Source: Halosimplex rubrum
Lineage (GTDB): Archaea; Halobacteriota; Halobacteria; Halobacteriales; Haloarculaceae
DNA: 64,000 bases
Assembly (NCBI RefSeq): GCF_013415885.1
Contig: NZ_CP058910.1
Coordinates: forward strand, 3,596,001-3,660,000
Direction: 5' to 3'
Position numbers and translations under genes: made by a program. Shown one piece after another: positions 25,723-34,096 of this stretch (positions are counted from its first letter, which is position 1; the number at the start of each line of letters is the position of its first letter). The notes beneath the pieces are model-generated. The model saw only the letters and a list, made by a program, of their open reading frames with translations, had not been told where the DNA came from and ran no database searches.

Positions 25723-26766
25723 ATGTCACGGAACCAGACCGAACAGATGTTTCAGGACGACCTCGACTACTGTTACGACGCCGTCCAGGAGGTATCGCGC
25801 ACGTTCGCGTTGACGGTCGCGGAGCTCGACGAGCCGATGTCGCGCGACATCTGTGTCGGCTACCTCCTCTGTCGGATCGCGGATACCGTCGAGGACGCCG
25901 GGCACATCCCGCCGGCCGAGCAGCGAACGCTACTCGACCTGTACAACCGGGTGCTCGACCCCGACGACGACGCCACGATTGCGGAGTTCAGGGCCGCCGT
26001 CGACGAGTGGATCCCCGAGAGTCCGAACGACGACTGGGAGGTCGTCGCCCAGTCGCCGCGGGTGTTCCGCGCGTTCGAGGGCCTCGACGAGGACTCGCGG
26101 GCCGCGATCCGACCGCCGGTGCGCGAACTCGTCAGCGGCATGGCGATGTTCGTCGAGCGCTACGCCGAACAGGGCGGGCTGCGCCTGCAGACGTTCGGCG
26201 AGCTCGAGGAGTACTGCTGGTACGCCGCCGGGACCGTCGGGACGCTCGTGACCGGCCTGCTCTCGCGCAACGTCGACGACTCCGTCGGCGAGACGCTCCA
26301 GAACAACGCCCGCTCGTTCGCCATGCTCCTCCAGCTGGTCAACGTCTCGAAGGACGTTGCCACCGACTTCGAGGAGGAGAACAACGTCTACATCCCCCAG
26401 GAGCTGCTCGACGACCAGCAACTGGACACCGAGGACATCCGCGAGGAGGACGGCGAGGAGTTCGTCCCCGTCATCCGCCGGGTCGTCGACCGCGCCGAGG
26501 GCTACCTCGACGGCGCCCAGACCTGGCTCGAGACCATGCCGGAGATCCGCGGCAACACCCTCTCGGCGTGGGCGATCCCCTTCCTCCTGGCTGTCGGCAC
26601 GCTGCGCGAACTCGAGGAGCGCCCCGAGGACGTCATCGAGGAGGGCGACGTGAAGGTCTCCCGCTCGGAGGTGACGACGCTGTTCGCGATGTTCTCCGGC
26701 GAGGACGACCCCTCGGTCGCCGAACTGCGCTCGAAGATACGTCAGCAGCCGCTCGACGAGTACTGA
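25723..26766 (+). CDS. Squalene/phytoene synthase family protein
   Basis: The 347-residue protein is a trans-isoprenyl head-to-head synthase. The first Asp-rich motif is D54-T-V-E-D58 (CRIADTVED). The second is D211-V-A-T-D215 within NVSKDVATDFEEE. SRTFALTV near residue 25 and the YCWYAAGTVG segment match squalene synthases. It condenses two farnesyl (or geranylgeranyl) diphosphates at the membrane. The NVYIPQELL segment and the general match make squalene synthase more likely than CrtB, but product assignment needs experiment. The gene is monocistronic. Confidence 0.88.
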   Translation: MSRNQTEQMFQDDLDYCYDAVQEVSRTFALTVAELDEPMSRDICVGYLLCRIADTVEDAGHIPPAEQRTLLDLYNRVLDPDDDATIAEFRAAVDEWIPESPNDDWEVVAQSPRVFRAFEGLDEDSRAAIRPPVRELVSGMAMFVERYAEQGGLRLQTFGELEEYCWYAAGTVGTLVTGLLSRNVDDSVGETLQNNARSFAMLLQLVNVSKDVATDFEEENNVYIPQELLDDQQLDTEDIREEDGEEFVPVIRRVVDRAEGYLDGAQTWLETMPEIRGNTLSAWAIPFLLAVGTLRELEERPEDVIEEGDVKVSRSEVTTLFAMFSGEDDPSVAELRSKIRQQPLDEY

Positions 26767-26918
26767 CGGGCGGTCGTGGCGGTGACCGCAGTTGTCCTCT
26801 CTGACGCCGATTCTATACCCCGGAGCGGCTCTGTAACCGGAACGAATTAGTTCTCCTGTTCGAAATGCGGTGGACATGTCGCCTGTTGAACCTTTGGCCG
26901 CGGTAGGTGGTCGGTGAC

Positions 26919-28001
26919 ATGGGGACCGAATCGATTGACGCGGACGTGCGGGACCGCTACGACCACGGGGACCACTGGATCAGCGCCGCAGTCGAGCGGG
27001 GACTGCCGTTCGGGCTCGACAACAGACTGCTCACTGCCGTCGTCAAATTCAACCTGATCCCCGACGTTCTCGCGGCGCTCTACGTCGTCACCCAGTGGGG
27101 CGAGTGGTCGGTCCGGTTTCTGGCGGCCGCTGCACTGTTCACCGCGTGGGCCAACGTCGCCCCGTACCTGATCTGGTACTACGACAAGCGGGTACTGCCC
27201 TCGTTTTTCGACACGGTCTCGGAAATCGTCGTCGACACCGATCGGCTCGACGAACTTGCGGTCCGATACAACAAGTTCTACGAGGGATTCGACCTGCTGT
27301 CGGCACTATTATGGGGTGGGGGCTTCCTCGCCGCCGGTTACTTCGGTGCCGGCGTCTTCGAGGCCCAAGGGATGACCGGTGACGGCCGTCTGTTCCTGTG
27401 GACGACACTGGCCTACGGCGCCTACGTCGGCGGCGTGCTCGGCGAAGGCGGCTTCTCGGGGACCGTCACGACGCTGTTTCTCGTCCGCGAGGTCGCAGGT
27501 CTCGAGTTCGAGATCCAACCGCTCCACCCCGACGGCCTGGGCGGACTGAGTACTGTCGGCGAGTTTGCTATCCGGACGACGCTGCTGTGGTCCTCCGCGT
27601 CCCTGCTCATCCCCCTCGCCTTCCAACTCATCTCCGGAGCTGGATCGCTGAACGTCGTCATGGCGGCTGTGACCGCCGGATATATCGGGACAATCCTCGC
27701 GACGTTCCTCTACCCCACACTCGTCATCAACCGCCGGAGTGAGAGGCTGCGAACGGAGACGCTCGAAGCGATCCGCCGGGAGTACCTGGCGCTGCAGGAG
27801 CGGGTCGACGGATCGAGCGCGGACGGGGTGAGCGACGTAAACGACCGGCTGGAGATGCAGCGGTTGCGGAACCAGTACGACGACTATGCGACGGTGCGGC
27901 TGTATCCGCTACAGATCGAGATATTCGTCCGGCTGGCGGGGTCCGTCCTCTTCCCGCTGTTTTTCCTCCTGCTGGAGTACTACCTCCCGGCACTCGGCTG
28001 A
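26919..28001 (+). CDS. Polytopic membrane protein of unknown function
   Basis: The protein has 360 residues with about six hydrophobic segments, including VRFLAAAALFTAWANVAPYL and LLWGGGFLAAGYFGAGVF. A charged coiled-coil-like cytoplasmic stretch (RRSERLRTETLEAIRREYLA to LEMQRLRNQYDDY, about 275-330) precedes the last helix. No family signature is recognised. GC content is slightly lower than average. ATG at 26919 (MGTESIDADVRDRY) is chosen; an upstream ATG at 26907 adds four residues. Confidence 0.65.
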   Translation: MGTESIDADVRDRYDHGDHWISAAVERGLPFGLDNRLLTAVVKFNLIPDVLAALYVVTQWGEWSVRFLAAAALFTAWANVAPYLIWYYDKRVLPSFFDTVSEIVVDTDRLDELAVRYNKFYEGFDLLSALLWGGGFLAAGYFGAGVFEAQGMTGDGRLFLWTTLAYGAYVGGVLGEGGFSGTVTTLFLVREVAGLEFEIQPLHPDGLGGLSTVGEFAIRTTLLWSSASLLIPLAFQLISGAGSLNVVMAAVTAGYIGTILATFLYPTLVINRRSERLRTETLEAIRREYLALQERVDGSSADGVSDVNDRLEMQRLRNQYDDYATVRLYPLQIEIFVRLAGSVLFPLFFLLLEYYLPALG

Positions 28002-28098
28002 TCGCGGAGGCGACGCCTGATCCCGTTCCGGTATCTCCGGCCCGTTCGCCCGCCGGAACTTCGGAACGCATTAGACGGATCCACCCTCACCGGCGGGT

Positions 28099-29279
28099 GT
28101 GCCAGCGTACGATGTCGCCGTCGCCGGCGGAGGCCCCGCCGGCTTGCAGTTCGCGCGGTCGGTCGCGAGTCGCTCGGAGCACTCCGTCGTCGTCCTCGAA
28201 GCCAACGACTCGCTGGCCGACAACAACAAGTCCACCGGGGGCACCTTCGACGAGGCGATCCGGCAGTTCGATATCCCTGAGAGGCCGAGGGCGTGGCCTT
28301 CGAGGCGGGCGACTCGACCGGTCGCGTCCCCGTTCCCGCATACGTCCTCGATTTCCCGGGTCTGCTCTCGTTCCTCGGCGAGGAAGCCGTCGCACACGGC
28401 GCCGAAATCCGGACCGGAACCAGAGTGTCCGGGCCGATCACGGAAGGCGGGCGGGTGACCGGCGTCGAGTGTCGCGGCGGCGCCGACCGCGTGACGGCCG
28501 ATGTGGTTGTCGACGCGACCGGCCCCGCGGCGGCGCTCGTCGACGATCTGGGGCTGTTCGATCCGAGCGGGGCAACCCGCGCTGTCGGGAAGGAATTCGA
28601 GGTTGAGGGCGCCCATGAGATCGACGATATGGTCTTCCGGTTCGACCACGACATCGCGCCGGGGGGCTACGCCTGGGCGTTCCCTGCCGGCGACGGCGTC
28701 CTGAAGGCCGGCGTCTGCTGGCTCGACGACTACTACGAGGTCGAGGCCACGGACCCGGGCGTGCCAATCGACGCGTACATCGACCGCTGGCTCGCGGCTG
28801 ACGATCGGTGGACGGTCGACCGCCGGCGGGAGGCGCACGCCGGCAGCGCCTACATCGACAGTTCGCTCGGGCAACGAGTCGCCGATGGGCTAGTTGCCGT
28901 CGGCGACGCCGTCGCGAGCATCAACCCGCTGCTGGGCGAGGGGATCCGACCGGGCATGAAATCCGCCAAGATGGCCTCCGACGCCGTCATCGACGCGCTC
29001 GACGCCGACGACACTTCGCGGGACCGACTCGAAGCCTACGAGCGCCGCTGGAAGCGCGAGCGGGGGACTCACTGGCGCCGGCAGAACCTCGTCAGTCACC
29101 TGCTCTACGGCTTCGACGCCGACCAGCAGCGGCGCTTCGTCGAGAAGATGGACGCGCTGTCGTCCGCGCAGGTCGGCCGGTTCGAGACGTACGACCTGAC
29201 GGTCCGGGACTACCTCTCGATCTACCCGTACTCAGTCCGGGACCTCCGCCGGATCCCCGACCTCCTCCGGCGGGTCTGA
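28099..29279 (+). pseudogene. Geranylgeranyl reductase-family flavoprotein, frameshifted
   Basis: From a GTG at 28099 the frame encodes a GGR-type FAD-binding start (VAVAGGGPAGLQFARSVA) and the family segment NNKSTGGTFDEAI. It then loses coding sense near 28280. The protein resumes in another frame (from about 28290, VAFEAGDSTG) with PAYVLDFPGLLSFLG, DATGPAAALVDDLGLF and GDAVASINPLLGEGIRPGMKS, to 29279. A handful of residues and a non-multiple of three bases appear lost at the junction (after FDIP). Intact relatives reduce geranylgeranyl chains of archaeal lipids or related isoprenoids. A sequencing error is possible. Confidence 0.8.
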
Positions 29280-29350
29280 ACCGTCGTCTCCCCGGCGTCC
29301 GACCCGTGCTGTCGGCCGCGTGTGAGACGTGGTAGCGCGATACTCAGGTG

Positions 29351-29357
29351 ATTTAAA
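29351..29357 (+). promoter_or_regulatory. TATA box of the aIF-1A gene
   Basis: atttaaa is centred 27 bases before the GTG at 29381. A leaderless transcript beginning at the GTG is expected. Confidence 0.65.
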
Positions 29358-29380
29358 CGTGCCGGGCCCGTACCGATCCT

Positions 29381-29671
29381 GTGAGCGAGAGCGACAACAG
29401 CGGGCGTCGGAACCTCCGGATGCCCTCGAACGACGAACTGTTCGCGGTGGTCACACAGCACAACGGCGGAAACCACGTGCGCGTCCAGTGCGAGGACGGC
29501 GTCGACCGCATGGGCCGGATCCCCGGCCGGATGAAGTACCGCACCTGGATCAGCGAGGGCGACGTGGTCCTCGTCGAACCGTGGGACTGGCAGGACGAGA
29601 AGGCAAACATCGAGTGGCGCTACTCCGAGCAGGACGCCGAGCAGCTCCGCGACGAAGGCCACATCGACTGA
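29381..29671 (+). CDS. eif1A: Translation initiation factor aIF-1A
   Basis: The 96-residue protein is an S1-like OB-fold factor that binds the 30S A site and promotes initiation. Family blocks are [38 protein letters not shown] in two contiguous parts, [21 protein letters not shown], and the acidic C-terminal helix. The GTG start is supported by the TATA element 27 bases upstream. The arginine-rich N-terminal tail of longer homologues is short here. Confidence 0.95.
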   Translation: MSESDNSGRRNLRMPSNDELFAVVTQHNGGNHVRVQCEDGVDRMGRIPGRMKYRTWISEGDVVLVEPWDWQDEKANIEWRYSEQDAEQLRDEGHID

Positions 29672-29949
29672 TTTCTCTTCGAGTACGACCGCGCCGTAGC
29701 GGCGACCCCGTGTCGCGCCGTCGGTAGCTTCGGCCACGTTGGTACCTTCGGTCAGTGAGTCGCTCCGACCGCGTCGATAGCCTCCCGAGCGACCGGTACC
29801 GACGGCGTCGCGCGGCGAGCGACGGCGAGCGGCGGCACTCAGTTCGGGAGCGGCCGATACGGAGCGGGCACGCGTCGGGACCGTATCCGATCGGGCGCCG
29901 CAGTGAACTCGCAAGCAGCGTTATCACCGTCGGTAGAATCCACGCGCCC

Positions 29950-30255
29950 ATGGAAGACGACTGCCGTACGACCGTGCTCTCGGTGCTCGAAACCGTCGCC
30001 GCCGCCGAACGGGTCGACCCCGTCGACCTCCCGCCGCTGTCGGAAACCCTCGATCCCGAGGCGCTGAACCGTCTGTTCGAGCCGCTGGCCGGCGACCGAG
30101 TCCCGGCGACGGTCGAGTTCGAGTACTGCGGGTACGAGGTCCGGGTGGACGGGTCGGGCGCCGTGACCGCCGAGTCGGTCGGGCCCGCCGCGGTCGCGGC
30201 CGCCACCGCGGCGTCGGCCGGTGCGGACACGAGCGAGGAACCGCTCGCCGATTGA
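29950..30255 (+). CDS. HalOD1 output-domain protein
   Basis: The 101-residue protein matches the HalOD1 pattern: TVLSVLETVAAAERVDP, then VDLPPLSETLDPEALNRLF, a loop, and the strand pair TVEFEYCGYEVRVDGSGAV. The C-terminus is an Ala/Glu tail. It is a haloarchaea-specific domain of unknown output function, often encoded alone. ATG at 29950 is the family start. Confidence 0.82.
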   Translation: MEDDCRTTVLSVLETVAAAERVDPVDLPPLSETLDPEALNRLFEPLAGDRVPATVEFEYCGYEVRVDGSGAVTAESVGPAAVAAATAASAGADTSEEPLAD

Positions 30256-30306
30256 GCGTCGCCGTGTCGGCCGAGCGACGCCGCCGTCCGCCCGAAGGGC
30301 AGTCCG

Positions 30307-31797
30307 CTACCGAAGCGTCGCCGCGGTGACGCCCGCGAGTTCGTCGGCCACCGCGGGGTCCAGTCGGTCGGCGGTGACCCGCCAGCGCCAGTTCCCCTCG
30401 GCGGTGCCGGGGACGTTGAACCGCGCCTCGCTCCCGAGTTCGAGCAGATCGGGGACAGTCGTCAGCGCCAGCGCCGCGTCGGAGTCCCAGACGGCCTCGA
30501 TCAGGTCCCAGGCGATCCGCTCGCCGTCGGTCGCCAGCGCGTAGTGGAGACAGTCGCGCTGCTCGGCGGACAGCGACTCGTACCAGCCGACGGCCGTGTC
30601 GGTGTCGTGGGTCGAGGTGTATCCGACGGACTGGCGGGGATAGGTCGCAGGTTTGTACCGGTCGGTCTCGGCGCACCAGTCGGCGTAGTGGGGGACCCGC
30701 ATCCCGGGGAACTCCAGGCGGTCCCGCAGTGCCACCACGCTCTCGTCGAGAAAGCCCAGGTCCTCGACGACGAACGGGAGCCCGCCCAGGTCCGCGCGCA
30801 TCGCCTCGAAGAACCCGTCGGCCGGACCGGGCCGCCACTCGCCGGCGGCGGGGTCGTCGGCGTCGGCGGGGATCGCCCAGTACTCGTCGAACGCTTTGAA
30901 GTGGTCGATGCGGGCCAGGTCGACCAGGTCGAGCAGCCGCGAGAGCCGCCGGCGCCACCACTCGTAATCGGTCTCGCGCAGGCGGTCCCAGTCGTAGACG
31001 GGGTTCCCCCAGCGCTGGCCGTCGTCGCCCGGGTTCGGCGGGACGCCCGCGACGGCCGTCGGGCGGCCGTCGTCGTCGAGCTGGAAGGCGTCCTGGTCGG
31101 CCCACACGTCAGCGGAATCGAGCGCGACGTAGATGGGGAGGTCGCCGACGAGTTCGACTCCTCGGTCGGCCGCCGCCGCGCGCAGCTCGCGCCACTGGGC
31201 GTCGAAGACCCACTGGACGAACGCGTGGTACTCGACGGCTTCGGCGTGATTCTCGCGGGCGGCCGCCAGCGCGTCCGCGTCGCGGCGGGCCAGGTCGACG
31301 GGCCAGTCGGTCCACGCCGCGCCGCCGTGGGCCTCGCTCAGCGCCGCGTACAGCGCGTAGTCGGCCAGCCACGCCGACTCGCGCTCGCGGAACGCCGCGA
31401 AGTCCGCGCGCTCGTCCTCGGAGGCCGCCGCGGCGAAGCGCTCGTAGGCCGTCCGCAGTCGGTCGCGCACGAACGGCGCGACGACTTCGTAGTTCACGCT
31501 CCCGGCCTCGGCGCCCTCGGGACCGTCGAGGTCGGCGTCGTCGAGATACCCCCGGTCGGCGAGGTCGACCAGGTCGACCAGCAGCGGGTTGCCGGCGAAC
31601 GCCGACGACGAGCCGTACGGCGAGTGCCCGTAGGCGGCCGAGGTCGGGCCGACCGGGCAGAACTGCCACAGCGACTGGTCGGCCCGGTCGAGGAAGTCGA
31701 GGAACTCCCGCGCCCCCGCACCGAGGTCGCCGACCCCGTGGGGACCCGGCAGCGAGGTGAGGTGCAGAAACACGCCGCTCCGGCGCTCCTGTTGCAT
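30307..31797 (-). CDS. malQ: 4-alpha-glucanotransferase
   Basis: This 496-residue GH77 enzyme transfers alpha-1,4-glucan segments between maltodextrins. It begins with RRSGVFLHLTSLPGPHGVGDLG and has PVGPTSAAYGHSPYGSSSAFAGN. The active-site blocks are the nucleophile in ARIDHFKAFDEYW (about 295-307), the acid in FVVEDLGFL (about 343) and STHDTDT (about 395). GVPPNPGDDGQRWGNPVY is also typical. It faces the other glucan genes across 31.8-32.2 kb and fits a glycogen or maltodextrin cycle. ATG at 31797 is chosen; one ten codons upstream is possible. Confidence 0.95.
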   Translation of the reverse strand: MQQERRSGVFLHLTSLPGPHGVGDLGAGAREFLDFLDRADQSLWQFCPVGPTSAAYGHSPYGSSSAFAGNPLLVDLVDLADRGYLDDADLDGPEGAEAGSVNYEVVAPFVRDRLRTAYERFAAAASEDERADFAAFRERESAWLADYALYAALSEAHGGAAWTDWPVDLARRDADALAAARENHAEAVEYHAFVQWVFDAQWRELRAAAADRGVELVGDLPIYVALDSADVWADQDAFQLDDDGRPTAVAGVPPNPGDDGQRWGNPVYDWDRLRETDYEWWRRRLSRLLDLVDLARIDHFKAFDEYWAIPADADDPAAGEWRPGPADGFFEAMRADLGGLPFVVEDLGFLDESVVALRDRLEFPGMRVPHYADWCAETDRYKPATYPRQSVGYTSTHDTDTAVGWYESLSAEQRDCLHYALATDGERIAWDLIEAVWDSDAALALTTVPDLLELGSEARFNVPGTAEGNWRWRVTADRLDPAVADELAGVTAATLR

Positions 31798-31989
31798 GGA
31801 CTCGCCTTGACTCCGCGACGATTTCAAACGTCCGGCTACGACCGGCCCCGTTCGGTCGTCCCGACGGACCCGCGTCCGCCCGTCGCCCGCGAACTACCGA
31901 CCGGATCCCGACGGTACGTAGCACGACTGTCGGATCAGTACTAGGACGTATTAGAACACAATAGTCCATAAATCCTATACAATGTGAAA

Positions 31990-31997
31990 TTTTATTA
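31990..31997 (+). promoter_or_regulatory. TATA box of the 40-residue zinc-finger gene
   Basis: ttttatta is centred 27 bases before the ATG at 32021 and is strong support that this very short gene is real and leaderless. Upstream, 31925-31990 is markedly AT-rich. Confidence 0.65.
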
Positions 31998-32020
31998 TCC
32001 ACTGGGGCGTAGAACTGGAC

Positions 32021-32143
32021 ATGAGTCGATACCCCCGTCGGGGTCGGAACGAGCGATTGAACTGCGCGTCCTGCGATTCGCCGGTCGTGAAGGCGGACAA
32101 CGCGTACGTCTGCGTCGACTGCGGCGCCTCGCCCGACGAGTGA
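32021..32143 (+). CDS. Mini zinc-finger protein (40 residues)
   Basis: The protein begins MSRYPRRGRNERLNC and has two CxxC knuckles (C-A-S-C and C-V-D-C) 12 residues apart, a compact zinc ribbon. Its N-terminus is basic, unusual for a haloarchaeal protein, which hints at nucleic-acid or ribosome binding. A correctly spaced TATA box precedes it. Many haloarchaeal micro-proteins have this form and a few affect stress or biofilm traits, but none can be assigned here. Confidence 0.7.
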   Translation: MSRYPRRGRNERLNCASCDSPVVKADNAYVCVDCGASPDE

Positions 32144-32248
32144 CCGACTTCGCGGTCGGGAGAAGCAGTCGATAGACCGACGTGTCGACGCGGCAGGCGG
32201 TGTCGCGGCCGAACCGGTAAAGTGGAGGTGCTACGAAGGGGCTGTCAG

Positions 32249-33301
32249 ATGGTACCACGCGTTCTCATGCTCGGGTGGGGGTTCCCGCCGAACGTCAGCG
32301 GCGGCCTCGACACGGCGGTCGGCGAACTCGTCGACAGGTTCGACGCCCGGGACGACGTCGAGGTCGAACTCGTCCTCCCGGCGGAGTACGCGCCGGAGGG
32401 CCGCGAGAACATCCACGGCGTCCCGACCGGCGACGGCGACGTAAGCACCAGGATCAACCGCCTCGCCGGCGAGTTCGTCGACTACGCCGCCGACGCCGAC
32501 GTCGTCCACACCCACGACTGGTTCGGCTACGGCCCGGGGTCGCGCGCCCAGGCGACTCACGACGCCGAGTGGGTGACGACGTTCCACTCGCTGACGACCG
32601 ACCGGAACCGCCAGCCGCCCGACCGCGAGGTCGAGACCGAACAGCGGATCGTCGACCGCGCGGACCACCTGGTCGCCGTCAGCGACCTCGTCCGCCGGAA
32701 CATCGTCCACGAGTACGGCGGCGACGCCCGCGTCATCCACAACGGCTTCTCGTCGGTCGAACCCACCGGTCGCGACCTGAAGACCGAACTCGACATCGAC
32801 GGCCCGATGCTCTTCTTCGTCGGTCGCCACACCGACCAGAAGGGGCTCTCCCACCTCGTCTACGCCCTGTCGAAGCTCCGCCGCCCGGACGCGACGCTCG
32901 TCCTCGGCGGCACGGGCCACCTCACCGACCAGCTGAAGGAGTTCGTCGACCTGCTCGGCCTCGGCGACCAGGTCGAGTTCGTCGGCTACGTCCCCGAGCC
33001 GGAGCTGGGCGACTACTACGCCTCCGCGGATCTGTTCGTCTCGCCGTCGCTGGCCGAACCGTTCGGGATCACGATCGTCGAGGCGCTGTCTGTCGGCACG
33101 CGCGTCGTCGCCAGCGAGTCCGGCGCCGCCGAGGTGCTCCCCGACGACTGCGTCGTCGAGGTCGAGACCGACTCCGACTCCATCGCCGACGGCATCGACG
33201 AGGCGCTGGCCGCCGACACGCCCCTGGAGTACGAGGCCCGGACCTGGGAGACGGTCGCCGACGAACACGTCGCATTCTACGAGGAGATCGTAGCGGAGTA
33301 G
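32249..33301 (+). CDS. Glycogen-synthase-like glycosyltransferase (GT4/GT5)
   Basis: The 350-residue protein is a GT-B fold transferase. The N-terminal PPNVSGGLDTAVGELV holds the Gly-Gly donor loop, followed by HTHDWFGYGPG and TTFHSLTTDRN. The C-terminal donor site shows VGRHTDQKGLSHLVYAL, FVGYVPEPELGDYYASAD and EPFGITIVEAL (the E-x7-E motif). In this context, between malQ, GH13 and GH15 genes, an alpha-glucan synthase is the best guess; the substrate is unproven. ATG at 32249 has a GGTAAAG element about 31 bases upstream. Confidence 0.88.
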   Translation: MVPRVLMLGWGFPPNVSGGLDTAVGELVDRFDARDDVEVELVLPAEYAPEGRENIHGVPTGDGDVSTRINRLAGEFVDYAADADVVHTHDWFGYGPGSRAQATHDAEWVTTFHSLTTDRNRQPPDREVETEQRIVDRADHLVAVSDLVRRNIVHEYGGDARVIHNGFSSVEPTGRDLKTELDIDGPMLFFVGRHTDQKGLSHLVYALSKLRRPDATLVLGGTGHLTDQLKEFVDLLGLGDQVEFVGYVPEPELGDYYASADLFVSPSLAEPFGITIVEALSVGTRVVASESGAAEVLPDDCVVEVETDSDSIADGIDEALAADTPLEYEARTWETVADEHVAFYEEIVAE

Positions 33302-33329
33302 CGCTCGCCCCCGGTCGACCGACCTCGAC

Positions 33330-33665
33330 TCACCGCAGCAGTCGCACGTCCGTCACCGGTTCGGGGTGGACGATGCGGAACCCGTCTGCGGTCGGCGACC
33401 GCCCGAGCGTCGCCGGCGCCCGGCGGCTGGACCCGTACGGGCTGTCGTCGGCGATGCCCTCGTAGGGGTTGTCGCCGCCGGTCGGTCGGTAGGGCGTCGC
33501 CTCGCCGTCGTCCTCGGAGGGTTCGGGCGGCAGATAGATCCGCTCGCCCGACGCCGACCGGACGACCGTCGCCACCCGGCGCTGGCCCGACACCTCGATG
33601 GTCGTCCGCCCGTCCTCGACGTCGATATCGACCGAGACCGGTCCCTCGGCGTTCGCCCCGCTCAT
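33330..33665 (-). CDS. Conserved haloarchaeal hypothetical protein
   Basis: This 111-residue soluble protein has a beta-rich first half (VSVDIDVEDGRTTIEVSGQ, VATVVRSASGERIYLPPE). A Gly/Asp/Tyr-rich middle (TPYRPTGGDNPYEGI) and a final strand follow. No enzyme motif is seen. I believe similar proteins are conserved in haloarchaea but give no function. It converges with the glycosyltransferase gene, 28 bases apart. Confidence 0.65.
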   Translation of the reverse strand: MSGANAEGPVSVDIDVEDGRTTIEVSGQRRVATVVRSASGERIYLPPEPSEDDGEATPYRPTGGDNPYEGIADDSPYGSSRRAPATLGRSPTADGFRIVHPEPVTDVRLLR

Positions 33666-33739
33666 GCCCCAATCGCGGGCCGAGAGCGACTTAACTGTTG
33701 GCGTCGGTGCGGAACCGGCGTTCGAGACGGGTGCGGGGA

Positions 33740-33990
33740 CGGTGGTGACGACGCCAGCGGTGCGGTCGGCGCGCGCTGTCGCGGCCTCGTGGCGCGACGT
33801 AGTCGCGCGAGGGACGAGTAGCGCAGCGTGCGAGCAGCGAGGGACCGGAGCTCCCTCGGGCCATGCGGGCGACCCGAGCGTCGCCCGCAGACATCGCGAG
33901 AGGGGGGGAGGGACGAGGCCGTCTGCGGTCGCTGTGCGGAGCGGGTTCGGTCCTGGCGGACTGAACGGGCGAGCGGGCCGAGGGCGTTCA
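33740..33990 (+). repeat. Dispersed GC-rich intergenic repeat, copy B
   Basis: It shares ordered blocks with copy A (11175-11425): ggcgcgcgctgtcg, cctcgtggcgcg, cgcgcgagggac, a gaggccgtctgcggtcgctg segment and a ctggcggactgaacgggcg segment. Copy B has an extra 70 bases or so containing GGGCGACCC-GGGTCGCCC-type inverted repeats around 33870-33890. It fills most of the 431-base divergent gap between the gene at 33665 and the amylase gene at 34097. No open frame here looks coding. Confidence 0.6.
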
Positions 33991-34096
33991 GCGTCCGTAG
34001 TCGAATGCGGTCGGTCCGGATCGGGGCGGTTCACACATCGTCGACAGAATCGCGCGCACCGCAAACCCGAAGGCACAGACGCGTGCAGGTAGGGGC

